Origin: JABDIP01 sp965227455
GTDB lineage: Bacteria; Pseudomonadota; Alphaproteobacteria; DSM-16000; Inquilinaceae
DNA: 64,000 nucleotides
Assembly (NCBI GenBank): GCA_965227455.1
Contig: OZ245752.1
Location: 2,294,001 to 2,358,000 of the forward strand
Reading direction: 5' to 3'
A model generated the notes under the pieces. That model was not told the origin of the DNA. It did not search any database and worked only from the letters and a program-made list of their open reading frames with translations. Positions 46,713 to 64,000 of this stretch are shown piece after piece. Made by a program: the position numbers and the translations under genes. Positions within the stretch are counted from its first letter, which is position 1, and each line of letters starts with the position of its first letter.

Positions 46713-47132
46713 TCAGCCCTCCTCGCCCAAACGGGCCACGAAACGGGTATCCACCGGCAGCTTGGCCGAGGCCAGGGTGAAGGCCTGGCGCGCCAGGTCG
46801 ACCGGCACGCCGTCCAGCTCGAACATGATCCGGCCCGGCTTGACCCGGCACATCCAGTATTCCGGCGAGCCCTTGCCCTTGCCCATGCGGACCTCGGCCG
46901 GCTTCTGCGACACCGGCACGTCCGGGAAGATGCGGATCCACACCCGGCCCTGACGCCGGATATGGCGGGTGATGGCACGCCGGGCGGCCTCGATCTGGCG
47001 CGCGGTGATACGCGCCGGGCCGACCGCCTTCAGACCATAGGCGCCGAAGTTCAGCGCCGTACCGCCCTTGGCGACACCCTTCACCCGGCCCTTATGGGCC
47101 TTGCGGTATTTCGTGCGCTTGGGACTGAGCAT
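46713..47132 (-). CDS. rplP: 50S ribosomal protein L16
   Basis: 139 aa, uL16 near the A site. MLSPKRTKYRKAHKGRVKGV and RRAITRHIRRQGRVWIRIFP are the family motifs. It follows rpsC by 32 bases. Confidence 0.98.
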   Translation of the reverse strand: MLSPKRTKYRKAHKGRVKGVAKGGTALNFGAYGLKAVGPARITARQIEAARRAITRHIRRQGRVWIRIFPDVPVSQKPAEVRMGKGKGSPEYWMCRVKPGRIMFELDGVPVDLARQAFTLASAKLPVDTRFVARLGEEG

Positions 47133-47164
47133 CCTTCACATTCCCTCGATTAACCGGCCGACCG

Positions 47165-47845
47165 TCAGGTCCGCGGCGCGCCCTGCTCCAGCAGGCGCTT
47201 TTCCTGAGCCATCGGGTCGTGGGCCATGATCTCGCCCTTGAACACCCAAACCTTCACACCGCAGGTGCCGTAGGTGGTCATCGCCGTCGCCTGGCCGTAG
47301 TCGACGTCGGCGCGCAGGGTGTGCAGCGGCACCCGGCCCTCGCGATACCACTCGGTCCGCGCGATCTCGGCGCCGCCCAGCCGGCCGCCGCAATTGATGC
47401 GGATGCCCAGGGCGCCGAGCCGCATGGCGTTCTGCACCGCCCGCTTCATCGCCCGGCGGAACGCCACCCGGCGCTCCAGCTGGCTGGCGATGTTCTCGGC
47501 CACCAGCTTGGCGTCGATCTCCGGCTTGCGGATCTCGACGATGTTCAGGCTGACATCGCCGCCGGTCATCTTGACCAGCTCCTGGCGCAGCTTCTCGATA
47601 TCGGCGCCCTTCTTGCCGATCACCACGCCCGGACGCGCGGTGTGGATCGTGACCCGGGCGCGCTTGGCCGGCCGCTCGATGACGATGCGGCTGATCCCGG
47701 CCTGCTGCAGCTTCTTGGTCAGGATCTCGCGGATCTTGAGATCCTCGTGCAGCTGGTCGGCATATTCCTTGGTCGCGAACCAGCGCGAGTCCCAGGTCCG
47801 GTTGATGCCGACGCGCAGGCCGATCGGATTGACTTTCTGGCCCAT
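47165..47845 (-). CDS. rpsC: 30S ribosomal protein S3
   Basis: 226 aa, uS3 of the mRNA entry tunnel. N-terminal MGQKVNPIGLRVGINRTWDS, KH domain loop RPGVVIGKKGADIEKL and the C-terminal domain RMGRAMKR-like segment RRVAFRRAMKRAVQNAM identify it. It abuts rplV with no gap. Confidence 0.98.
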   Translation of the reverse strand: MGQKVNPIGLRVGINRTWDSRWFATKEYADQLHEDLKIREILTKKLQQAGISRIVIERPAKRARVTIHTARPGVVIGKKGADIEKLRQELVKMTGGDVSLNIVEIRKPEIDAKLVAENIASQLERRVAFRRAMKRAVQNAMRLGALGIRINCGGRLGGAEIARTEWYREGRVPLHTLRADVDYGQATAMTTYGTCGVKVWVFKGEIMAHDPMAQEKRLLEQGAPRT

Positions 47846-48226
47846 CTAGGCGGTCTCCTCACGTTCGCGCACCACCACGGTCAGGTTCGACCAGGGCTTC
47901 TGGATCCGGCCGACCCGGCCCCGCGCCCGGGCGCGAAAGCGTTTCATCACAAGGGCCTTGCCCACGAAGGCCTCGGCGACATACAGCCGGTCCACGTCCA
48001 GCTGATGGTTGTTCTCCGCATTGGCGATCGCGGATTGCAGCACCTTCTTCACCTCGCCGGCGACGCGGCGGCGGGAGAAGGCGAGATCGGCCAGCGCCTT
48101 GCTGGCGTCCTTGCCGCGGATCAGCCCGGCAACGACGTTCAGCTTCTGCGGGCTGACCCGCATCATCTTCGCGAACGCCTTCGCCTCGTTGTCGGCCAAG
48201 GCCCGCTCTGCGGACGGCTTACCCAT
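47846..48226 (-). CDS. rplV: 50S ribosomal protein L22
   Basis: 126 aa, uL22 lining the exit tunnel. RVSPQKLNVVAGLIRGKDAS and the hairpin LVMKRFRARARGRVGRIQKP are typical. Start at MGKPSAERALADN; the longer frame into rpsS is rejected. Confidence 0.97.
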   Translation of the reverse strand: MGKPSAERALADNEAKAFAKMMRVSPQKLNVVAGLIRGKDASKALADLAFSRRRVAGEVKKVLQSAIANAENNHQLDVDRLYVAEAFVGKALVMKRFRARARGRVGRIQKPWSNLTVVVREREETA

Positions 48227-48228
48227 GG

Positions 48229-48507
48229 CTACTTCCTCTTCGCCCGCTTGTCGGCCGCGTGGCCGTAATAGGTGCGGGTCGGCGAAAACTCTCCGAATTT
48301 GTGGCCGACCATGTTCTCGGTCACCAGCACGGGCAGGAACTTCTGCCCGTTGTAGACGCCGAAGGTCAGGCCGACGAATTGCGGCAGGATCGTCGACCGA
48401 CGCGACCAGATCTTGATGATCTCGTTGCGTCCCGAGGACCTGGAGGCCTCGGCCTTCTTCAACAGGTACCCGTCGACGAACGGCCCCTTCCAGACGGATC
48501 GTGCCAT
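48229..48507 (-). CDS. rpsS: 30S ribosomal protein S19
   Basis: 92 aa, uS19. MARSVWKGPFVDGYLLKKAE and VGHKFGEFSPTRTYYGHAAD are diagnostic. Two bases separate it from rplV. Confidence 0.98.
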   Translation of the reverse strand: MARSVWKGPFVDGYLLKKAEASRSSGRNEIIKIWSRRSTILPQFVGLTFGVYNGQKFLPVLVTENMVGHKFGEFSPTRTYYGHAADKRAKRK

Positions 48508-48519
48508 CTGCCGTTCTCC

Positions 48520-49347
48520 TTACTTCTTGCCGCGGCGGCGGATGATCAGACGATCCGTCGCCTTGTTGCTGCGTGTCTTGCGGCCCTTGGTGGGCTTGCC
48601 CCACGGCGTGACCGGATGGCGGCCGCCCGAGGTGCGGCCTTCGCCGCCGCCATGCGGGTGATCGACCGGGTTCATGGCTACGCCGCGCACTGACGGGCGC
48701 TTACCCAGCCAACGCTTGCGGCCGGCCTTGCCGAGCTTGATGTTCGACTGATCGGGGTTCGAGACCGCGCCGATCGTCGCCATGCACTCGCCCCGCACCA
48801 GCCGCAGCTCGCCCGAACCCAGCTTGATCTGGGCATAGGCCATGTCGCGGCCCACCAGCTGGGCATAGGTTCCGGCGGAGCGCGCGATCTGACCGCCCTT
48901 GCCGGGCTTCATCTCGATGTTGTGCACGATGGTGCCGATCGGAATGCTCTTCAGCGGCATCGCATTGCCCGGCTTCACATCGGCCCGCTCGGACGCAATC
49001 ACCGTGTCACCGACACCCAGGCGCTGCGGCGCCAGGATGTAGGCCTGCTCGCCATCCTCATACTTCAGCAGGGCGATGAAGGCGGTCCGGTTCGGGTCGT
49101 ATTCGATCCGCTCCACCGTTGCCGCGACGTCGAACTTCCGCCGCTTGAAATCGATGATCCGATAGCGCCGCTTGTGGCCGCCGCCGATGCGCCGCGCGGT
49201 GATCCGCCCGGTGGCATTGCGTCCGCCCTTCTTGGTCAGACCCTCGGTCAGCGCCTTGACCGGCTTGCCCTTGTACAGGGACGAGCGGTCGACGGACACC
49301 AGTTGCCGGGTGCCGGGCGTGATCGGGTTGTATTGCTTCAGTGCCAT
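48520..49347 (-). CDS. rplB: 50S ribosomal protein L2
   Basis: 275 aa, uL2 next to the peptidyl transferase centre. MALKQYNPITPGTRQLVSVD opens it; the conserved loop MNPVDHPHGGGEGRTSGGRH contains the histidine region required for activity, and the tail RSNKATDRLIIRRRGKK is canonical. Confidence 0.98.
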   Translation of the reverse strand: MALKQYNPITPGTRQLVSVDRSSLYKGKPVKALTEGLTKKGGRNATGRITARRIGGGHKRRYRIIDFKRRKFDVAATVERIEYDPNRTAFIALLKYEDGEQAYILAPQRLGVGDTVIASERADVKPGNAMPLKSIPIGTIVHNIEMKPGKGGQIARSAGTYAQLVGRDMAYAQIKLGSGELRLVRGECMATIGAVSNPDQSNIKLGKAGRKRWLGKRPSVRGVAMNPVDHPHGGGEGRTSGGRHPVTPWGKPTKGRKTRSNKATDRLIIRRRGKK

Positions 49348-49361
49348 TTGCGCTCAGCTCC

Positions 49362-49682
49362 TCACAGGCCCGACGACACGTCGATCTGATCGCCTTCGGC
49401 GAGCGTCACGATGGCCTTCTTGACGTCCGACCGGCGGCCCATGATGCCGCGGAACCGCTTGGTCTTGCCCTTCTGGCGCAGGGTGTTGACCGCGGTCACC
49501 TTGACCTCGAACAGACCCTCGACGGCCTGCTTGATGTCCGGCTTGGTGGCGTCCAGCGGCACCTTGAAGACGACCTGGTTGTGCTCGGACACCATTGTCG
49601 ATTTCTCGGTGATCACCGGCGAACGGATGATGTCGTACATCTGCTCGCGGCTCAGCGTGCGCGGCTTGGGATACCTGTTCAT
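49362..49682 (-). CDS. rplW: 50S ribosomal protein L23
   Basis: 106 aa, uL23, docking site for trigger factor and SRP. The core has IIRSPVITEKSTMVSEHNQV and KTKRFRGIMGRRSDVKKAIV. The ATG overlaps the rplD stop (ATGA). A ~15-residue basic N-terminal leader precedes the core. Confidence 0.97.
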   Translation of the reverse strand: MNRYPKPRTLSREQMYDIIRSPVITEKSTMVSEHNQVVFKVPLDATKPDIKQAVEGLFEVKVTAVNTLRQKGKTKRFRGIMGRRSDVKKAIVTLAEGDQIDVSSGL

Positions 49683-50299
49683 TTCAGGCGAGCCTCCAGA
49701 TGCTCAACGGCGTCGCGGCTCAGCACCAGCGTCTCGCGCCGCAGGATGTCGTAGACGTTGATGCCCTGCTGCGGCAGCACGTCGATCTTGGGGATATTGC
49801 GCGCCGCCAGATCGAAGGAGACGTCGACCTCGGCCCCACTGACGATCACCGCAGAGGAAATCCCCAGCGCCGACAGCTTGCCGGCCAGATCCTTGGTCTT
49901 CGGCGCCTTGGCCTCGACCTTGTCCACCACGATCAGCTTGCCGTCCGCCGCCTTGGCGGACAGGGCGTGTTTCAGCGCCAGCTTGCGGACCTTCTTTGGC
50001 AGGTCGAAGCCGTGGTCGCGAACCACCGGACCGAAGATCACCGCACCGCCGCGATACTGCGGCGAGCGCAGCGAGCCGGAGCGGGCGCGGCCGGTACCCT
50101 TCTGCTTGAACGGCTTCTTGGTGGTGCCGCGGATCTCGCTGACGCCCTTGGTCTTGTGGGTGCCGGCGCGGCGCTTGGCCAGCTGCCAGTTGACCATCCG
50201 GTTCAGCAGGTCGCCGCGCGGCGTCAGACCGAAGATCGAGTCGTCGAGCTCGATATCGCCGGACTTCTTGTTCTCAAGGGATGTAACCGGGAGTTTCAT
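49679..50299 (-). CDS. rplD: 50S ribosomal protein L4
   Basis: 206 aa, uL4, whose loop lines the exit tunnel (KPFKQKGTGRARSGSLRSPQ). Start at MKLPVTSLENKKSGDIELDD; a longer frame that reads through the L3 tail region in another frame is Arg-rich noise. In enterics L4 represses the S10 operon; no leader structure was recognised here. Confidence 0.97.
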   Translation of the reverse strand: MKLPVTSLENKKSGDIELDDSIFGLTPRGDLLNRMVNWQLAKRRAGTHKTKGVSEIRGTTKKPFKQKGTGRARSGSLRSPQYRGGAVIFGPVVRDHGFDLPKKVRKLALKHALSAKAADGKLIVVDKVEAKAPKTKDLAGKLSALGISSAVIVSGAEVDVSFDLAARNIPKIDVLPQQGINVYDILRRETLVLSRDAVEHLEARLK

Positions 50300-50303
50300 C
50301 GCC

Positions 50304-51227
50304 TCAGTCCTTCTTTTCCGGCTCGGCATCGTCGCCAGCTGCTTCGTCACCGGCCTCGGGCGCTTCTGCCTCGGGCTCCGCCTCGGCGGCCGGCTCTTCC
50401 GCTGCCTCGGCCGCAGGCGCTTCCTCAGCCGGCGCTTCGGCTTCCGCCTCGACCGGAGCCTCGGCCTCGGCCGGTGCAGCTTCCTCGGCAACCGCCTCCG
50501 GCGCCTCTTCGGCCGGAACCTCCTCAGCCGGAGCCTCTTCAGCCGGCGCACCGGCCGACTTCAGCCCGGCCGGGAACGGCGCATCCTCGGGCACCGTGCC
50601 CTTCACCGCATCGCGGATCAGCACCCAGCCATCGGCCGAGCCCGGAACCGCGCCGCGCACCAGAATCAGGCCCTGCTCCGGATCGGTGGAGACCACCGTC
50701 AGGTTCTGGGTCGTGACCCGCCGCGCGCCCATATGGCCGGCCATCTTCTTGCCCTTGAAGACCCGGCCCGGATCCTGCGAGTTACCGGTGGAGCCGTGGG
50801 CACGGTGCGAGATCGACACGCCGTGCGAGGCCCTGAGACCGGCGAAGTTGTGCCGCTTCATGGCGCCGGCAAAGCCCTTACCGACCGAGGTGCCGACCAC
50901 GTCGATGGCCTGGCCGGCGACGAAGTGATCCGCCGACAGCTCGGCGCCGACCTCCAGCAACGCATCCTCGGACACGCGGAATTCGGCCAGCTTGCGCTTG
51001 GGCTCGACCTTCGCCTTGGCGAAATGCCCGCGCATCGCCTTGGACACGTTCTTCACCTTCGGCGAACCCGCGCCGAGCTGGACGGCGGTGTAGCCATCCT
51101 TCTCGGCGGTGCGGACCGAAACCACCTGGCAGCCATCGACCTTGAGCACCGTGACGGGCAGGTGCTCGCCCGCGTCGTTGAAGACGCGGGTCATGCCGAC
51201 TTTCTGTGCAATGAGACCCGAACGCAT
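50304..51227 (-). CDS. rplC: 50S ribosomal protein L3 with acidic C-terminal tail
   Basis: 307 aa; typical uL3 is ~210–220. The core (MRSGLIAQKVGMTRVFNDAG, ITHRAHGS-like SISHRAHGSTGNSQDPGRVF, LILVRGAVPGSADGWVLIRD) ends near residue 225. About 80 residues follow, almost only Glu, Ala and Pro (APAEEAPAEEVPAEEAPEAV and similar), ending GDDAEPEKKD. The reading frame is open throughout and ends four bases before rplD, so the tail is translated. Confidence 0.96.
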   Translation of the reverse strand: MRSGLIAQKVGMTRVFNDAGEHLPVTVLKVDGCQVVSVRTAEKDGYTAVQLGAGSPKVKNVSKAMRGHFAKAKVEPKRKLAEFRVSEDALLEVGAELSADHFVAGQAIDVVGTSVGKGFAGAMKRHNFAGLRASHGVSISHRAHGSTGNSQDPGRVFKGKKMAGHMGARRVTTQNLTVVSTDPEQGLILVRGAVPGSADGWVLIRDAVKGTVPEDAPFPAGLKSAGAPAEEAPAEEVPAEEAPEAVAEEAAPAEAEAPVEAEAEAPAEEAPAAEAAEEPAAEAEPEAEAPEAGDEAAGDDAEPEKKD

Positions 51228-51238
51228 AGTCTTCGCCT

Positions 51239-51547
51239 CTAGAGCTTGATCTCGACGTCGACGCCGGAGGCCAGGTCGAGCTTCATCAGCGCGTCCACGG
51301 TCTGCGGGGTCGGATCGACGATGTCGAGCAGCCGCTTATGGGTGCGGATTTCGAACTGCTCACGCGACTTCTTGTCGATGTGCGGCGAGCGCAGCACCGT
51401 GAACCGCTCGATGCGCGTCGGCAGCGGGATCGGCCCCCGCACCTGCGCACCGGTCCGCTTGGCGGTGGCGACGATCTCACCGGTCGACTGGTCGAGGACC
51501 CGATGATCGAACGCCTTCAGGCGTATGCGGATGTTCTGGCTGTCCAT
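51239..51547 (-). CDS. rpsJ: 30S ribosomal protein S10 (NusE)
   Basis: 102 aa, uS10, also the transcription antitermination partner NusE. MDSQNIRIRLKAFDHRVLDQ and GPIPLPTRIERFTVLRSPHI are diagnostic. First gene of the S10 operon, 35 bases after tuf, so read-through from the str operon is likely. Confidence 0.98.
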   Translation of the reverse strand: MDSQNIRIRLKAFDHRVLDQSTGEIVATAKRTGAQVRGPIPLPTRIERFTVLRSPHIDKKSREQFEIRTHKRLLDIVDPTPQTVDALMKLDLASGVDVEIKL

Positions 51548-51582
51548 CGTCTGTATCCGTGTCCTGGGTTCGCGACGCCGCG

Positions 51583-52773
<1,191 letters not shown>

Positions 52774-52867
52774 GGTCTTCGGTCTCCGTCTCTAAATCTC
52801 TCTGGTCCGCTGCAAGCTGGCGGGGATTGCCTGACCTTCATGGGTCAGCGCTCCCGCGCCAAGCCGG

Positions 52868-54945
52868 TCAGGCAAGCTTGGCGCGGACCTCCTCGGCGAT
52901 GGACGCCGGAACGTGTTCGTAGTGGTCAAACTGCATGGAGTAGCTCGCCCGCCCCTGGGTCATGGACCGCAGGTTGTTGACGTAGCCGAACATGTTGGCC
53001 AGCGGCACCATGGCCGGGATGGCCTTGGCGTTGCCGCGATCGTCCATGCCGGTCGGAATGCCGCGACGGCTCTGCAGATCGCCGATGACATCGCCGGTGT
53101 AGTCCTCCGGCGTGACGACCTCGACGCTCATGATCGGCTCCAGCAGCACCGGCTTAGCCTTCGAAATGCCTTCGCGGAAGGCGGCACGGGCAGCGATCTC
53201 GAAGGCCATGACCGAGCTATCGACGTCGTGATAGGCGCCGTCGATCAGGGTCGCCTTGAAGTCGATCATCGGGAAGCCCGCGACCACGCCGGTCTCCAGG
53301 GAGTCCTTCAGGCCCTTCTCGACGCCCGGGATGTACTCTTTGGGCACGTTGCCGCCGACGATCTTGCTCTCGAACTGGAAGCCCTCGCCGCGCTCCAGCG
53401 GCTCGAACACCAGCTTGATGCGCGCGAACTGACCCGACCCACCGGTCTGTTTCTTGTGGGTGTAGTCGATCTCGGCCTCGCGGGTGATGGTCTCGCGATA
53501 GGCGACCTGCGGCGCGCCGACATTGCCCTCGACCTTGAATTCCCGGCGCATGCGGTCGACCAGAATGTCGAGATGCAGCTCGCCCATGCCCTTGATGATG
53601 GTCTGGCCGCTCTCATGGTCGACGCTGACACGGAAGGACGGATCCTCCTGCGCCAAGCGCTGCAGGGCGGTAGACATCTTCTCCTGGTCGGCCTTGGATT
53701 TCGGCTCGACGGCGACCTCGATCACCGGCTCGGGGAACTCCATGCGCTCCAGGATGATCGGCTTGGAGGGGTCGGCGAGGGTGTCGCCGGTGGTCGTGTC
53801 CTTCAGACCGACCAGCGCGACGATATCGCCGGCATGGGCCTCCTTGATCTCCTCACGGGTGTTGGCATGCATCAGCAGCATGCGGCCGACCCGCTCGCGC
53901 TTGTCCTTGACCGAGTTCACCACGTGGCTGCCGGCGGTCAGGGTGCCGGAATAGATCCGGGCGAACGACAGCGAGCCGACGAACGGGTCGGTCATGATCT
54001 TGAACGCCAGGGCCGAGAACGGCGCATCATCGACGGCCGGGCGGGAGTCCGGGGTCTCGCCGTCGGTCTTCACGCCCTTGACGTCCTCGATGTCCGCCGG
54101 CGACGGCATGAAGTCGACGACCGCGTCCAGCAGCGGCTGCACACCCTTGTTCTTGAAGGCCGAGCCCAGAAGCACCGGGATGAAGTCGATGCCGACGGTG
54201 CCCTTGCGGATGCAGGCCTTCAGCGTCTCCTCGGACGGCTCCTGGCCTTCCAGATACGCCTCCAGCGCCGCGTCGTCCTGCTCGACCGCGGTCTCGATCA
54301 GCTGCTCGCGGTATTCCGCGGCCTGCTCCGCCAGATCGTCCGGAATGTCGGTGTATTCGAACTCCGCACCGAGCGATTCATCCTTCCAGATGATCGCCTG
54401 GTTCTTCACCAGATCGACCACGCCGACAAAATCGGACTCGGCACCGATCGGCAGCTGCAGAACAAGAGGGACCGCCCCTAGGCGGTCCTTGATCATGTCG
54501 ACGCAGCGAAAGAAGTTGGCGCCGATGCGGTCCATCTTGTTGACGAAGCACATGCGCGGCACGCGGTACTTGTCGGCCTGGCGCCAGACCGTCTCCGACT
54601 GCGGCTCGACACCGGCGACGCTGTCGAAGACGGCGACGGCGCCATCGAGCACGCGCAGGGAGCGCTCGACCTCGATGGTGAGTCGACGTGGCCCGGGGTG
54701 TCGATGATGTTGATCCGGTGGTCGTTCCAGAAGCAGGTCGTCGCGGCGGACGTGATCGTGATGCCGCGCTCCTGCTCCTGTTCCATCCAGTCCATCGTCG
54801 CGGTGCCTTCATGCACTTCGCCGATCTTGTAGGACTTGCCGGTGTAGTACAGCACCCGCTCGGTGGTCGTGGTCTTGCCGGCATCGATGTGGGCCATGAT
54901 GCCGATATTGCGGTAGGTGCTGATGTCGTGGGTACGTGCTGACAT
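52868..54945 (-). CDS. fusA: Elongation factor G, interrupted by a one-base frameshift
   Basis: Translocation GTPase. The 5' part (MSARTHDISTYRNIGIMAHI, P-loop AHIDAGKTTTTERV, then INIIDTPGHVD, residues 1–88) is in one frame; the rest (TIEVERSLRVLDGAVAVFDS onward, ~603 residues through NLRSMTQGRASYSMQFDHYE) is in another. At 54681 the minus strand reads GACTCACCATC where GACTTCACCATC is expected for DFTI, so one T is missing. Restoring it gives 692 aa, the normal length. Both halves are otherwise intact, so this looks like a sequencing or assembly error or a very recent mutation. GGAAGAG precedes the start. Confidence 0.92.
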
Positions 54946-54980
54946 GACGAAGCTCTCTTCCAATCAGGGCGCGGTCGCGA

Positions 54981-55451
54981 CTACCAGCGGTAGTGCGAGA
55001 ACGCCTTGTTGGCTTCGGCCATTCGGTGGGTGTCTTCGCGTTTCTTGACCGCGGCGCCACGCTGATTGGCGGCATCCAGCAGCTCGTTCGACAACCGATC
55101 GACCATGGTGTTCTCGGAGCGCTTGCGCGCGGCGGAGATCAGCCAGCGAAAGGCCAGCGCCTGGGCGCGTTCGGGACGCACCTCCACCGGCACCTGATAG
55201 GTGGCGCCGCCAACCCGGCGGGAGCGCACCTCGACCTGCGGCTTCACGTTGCTGAGTGCCTCATGGAACGTAACGACGGGGTCGGCCTTGGCACGCTGCT
55301 CCACACGGTCGAGCGCGCCGTAGACGATCTGTTCCGCGACCGACTTCTTGCCGTCGATCATCAGATTGTTCATGAACTTGTTGAGCACGATGTCGCCGAA
55401 CTTCGGGTCCGGCAGGATCTCGCGCTTCTCCGCGCGGTGACGGCGTGACAT
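54981..55451 (-). CDS. rpsG: 30S ribosomal protein S7
   Basis: 156 aa, uS7, head organiser and, in enterics, translational regulator of the str operon. MSRRHRAEKREILPDPKFGD and VGGATYQVPVEVRPERAQAL are diagnostic. It lies between rpsL and fusA, 35 bases before fusA. Confidence 0.98.
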   Translation of the reverse strand: MSRRHRAEKREILPDPKFGDIVLNKFMNNLMIDGKKSVAEQIVYGALDRVEQRAKADPVVTFHEALSNVKPQVEVRSRRVGGATYQVPVEVRPERAQALAFRWLISAARKRSENTMVDRLSNELLDAANQRGAAVKKREDTHRMAEANKAFSHYRW

Positions 55452-55463
55452 GGCAGCGTCCCC

Positions 55464-55835
55464 TTACTTCGGCCGCTTGGCGCCGTATTTCGACCGGCGC
55501 TGGCGACGATCCTTGACACCCTGGGTGTCGAGGGTGCCGCGGATGATGTGATAGCGAACGCCCGGCAGGTCCTTCACACGGCCGCCGCGGATCATGACGA
55601 CAGAGTGTTCCTGCAGGTTGTGGCCTTCGCCCGGGATGTAGCTGGTCACCTCGAAGCCGTTGGTCAGGCGCACGCGCGCCACCTTGCGCAGCGCGGAGTT
55701 CGGCTTCTTCGGCGTGGTCGTGTAGACGCGCGTGCACACGCCGCGCTTCTGCGGGCAAGCCTCGAGGGCCGGCACCTTGTTACGCACCCGCTCCGGCTTC
55801 CGCGGGTTCCGAATCAACTGGTTGATCGTCGGCAT
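55464..55835 (-). CDS. rpsL: 30S ribosomal protein S12
   Basis: 123 aa, uS12 of the decoding centre. Start at MPTINQLIRNPRKPERVRNK. The streptomycin-determining lysines are wild type in TPKKPNSALRK and GGRVKDLPGVRYH. First gene of the str operon, with a ~240-base leader behind a strong promoter. Confidence 0.98.
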   Translation of the reverse strand: MPTINQLIRNPRKPERVRNKVPALEACPQKRGVCTRVYTTTPKKPNSALRKVARVRLTNGFEVTSYIPGEGHNLQEHSVVMIRGGRVKDLPGVRYHIIRGTLDTQGVKDRRQRRSKYGAKRPK

Positions 55836-56075
55836 CTCAGACCTTTTCACAGCACAAACAGCAAAACCGGCATTGCACGAGGCAGCGCCGGTCGTCGAGG
55901 GAGTGACTTGGATCTTCACGAAGCAAAAGCCCAGCACCGCGACCGCAGGGGCGATTGGGTGGGGCTTCTCTTTCGAAGCGTTTGGGCGTGACGCCCGTCG
56001 CTCTCTAAGTCAGTCCGTCAACGAGATCAGCGTCTAGGCTCGCAACCTACGGCCAGCTCCCGTCAAGGCGCGCGG

Positions 56076-56104
56076 AATATACGGACGGGCCCTACCCACG
56101 TCAA
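56076..56104 (-). promoter_or_regulatory. Strong sigma70-type promoter of the str operon
   Basis: On the minus strand TTGACG (56099–56104), a 17-base spacer and TATATT (56076–56081) match the alphaproteobacterial housekeeping consensus closely (CTTGAC context in −35). It is well placed to transcribe rpsL–rpsG–fusA–tuf and probably the S10 cluster. Confidence 0.8.
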
Positions 56105-56202
56105 GCGCCGGGTTCGAATATTTCGGCATGGCTGACGGCGGAAATCTTCATGCCTGCGGAGCCGCTTCGAAAGCCCTTCGCAGCGCCGCCCGATCGCCAC
56201 GA

Positions 56203-56232
56203 GAAAAGGGCCGCCCGAAGGCGACCCTTTTC
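56203..56232 (-). terminator. Intrinsic terminator after rpoC
   Basis: On the minus strand AAAAGGGTCGCC–TTCG–GGCGGCCCTTTTCT: an 8-bp GC stem with one T•G wobble, a stable TTCG loop, flanking A and T runs. It lies about 27 bases after the rpoC stop and separates rpoBC from the str operon. Confidence 0.88.
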
Positions 56233-56258
56233 CATCGCAAACGCTGTTACCCGATGCC

Positions 56259-60629
<4,371 letters not shown>

Positions 60630-60713
60630 GCACCGACTCCTGTAAAATCCTGTGCGGCGCGGGGCAGCGCCGGTTCGGGCGGCGGAACCGCCCGCTCAAT
60701 CACTCAGCGTCGA

Positions 60714-64000
<3,287 letters not shown>

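Larger units (their letters stand above)
55836..56258. other. rpoC–rpsL intergenic region: terminator, promoter and leader
   Basis: About 420 bases without a gene. It holds the rpoC terminator, a strong sigma70-type promoter and a leader of ~235 bases before rpsL. No leader peptide with a clear ribosome site was recognised. A purine-poor stretch near 55860–55990 shows no obvious known ribosomal leader fold. Confidence 0.6.

Noticed and set aside
52820..52880. Inverted repeat GCCTGACC/GGTCAGGC between tuf and fusA as a terminator
   Set aside because: The right arm covers the fusA stop and there is no T tract, so it does not meet intrinsic terminator criteria.

Overview
The window is one contiguous stretch of high-GC bacterial chromosome, almost certainly from an alphaproteobacterium. 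The evidence is the str–S10–spc–alpha ribosomal arrangement with adk after secY and no rpmJ or infA there, an ATP12-type F1-assembly chaperone, a PccA/PccB propionyl-CoA carboxylase pair and Zn-type adenylate kinase. A marine, Rhodospirillales-like lineage is a guess. No phage genes, transposases, CRISPR arrays or rRNA genes are visible.

Layout. 1–3.3 kb: the 3' end of mgtE, translationally coupled behind maeB. 3.5–5.3 kb: two tRNA-Leu(GAG) copies, one apparently degenerate, flanking a secreted cytochrome c' and a divergent TetR regulator. 5.4–9.3 kb: lipB, then a radical SAM gene and a phosphoribosyltransferase divergent from a Memo-family gene (a partial AmmeMemoRadiSam locus), then clpS. 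9.3–16.3 kb: accessory genes. These are a glycine-zipper protein lacking a normal N-terminus, a membrane protein with Cys-paired Sel1 repeats, the threonine-degradation pair kbl/tdh around a ~100-bp palindrome, a cobalt-type nitrile hydratase operon and an unrecognised protein. 16.3–21 kb: acylphosphatase, PccA, a VOC protein and PccB. 21–28.3 kb: ATP12 chaperone, two AsmA paralogues, a HAD phosphatase, a pseudouridine synthase and CrcB. 28.6–31.1 kb: a plus-strand unit of membrane protein, acyl carrier protein, cobalamin-binding-type radical SAM protein and a second membrane protein. This is the best candidate here for an undescribed system. 31.1–36.7 kb: GNAT acetyltransferase, a second-type FtsH with a HESGH zinc motif, RarA and a Deg protease.

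36.8–64 kb is housekeeping, all on the minus strand: rpoB (cut by the window edge), rpoC, terminator, strong promoter, rpsL, rpsG, fusA, tuf, the S10 and spc operons, secY, adk, rpsM, rpsK, rpoA, rplQ, terminator. fusA carries a one-base deletion in its GTPase domain, which is either a sequence error or a real lesion. Several ribosomal proteins carry low-complexity charged tails: L30 has a ~135-residue lysine/alanine-rich N-terminal extension resembling histone H1, L3 has a ~80-residue glutamate/alanine-rich C-terminal tail, and L15 and L17 have shorter ones.

Functionally the window joins central translation and transcription machinery to carbon metabolism (malic enzyme, propionyl-CoA, threonine and nitrile breakdown), envelope maintenance (AsmA, DegP, FtsH) and two small radical SAM loci whose substrates cannot be read from sequence.
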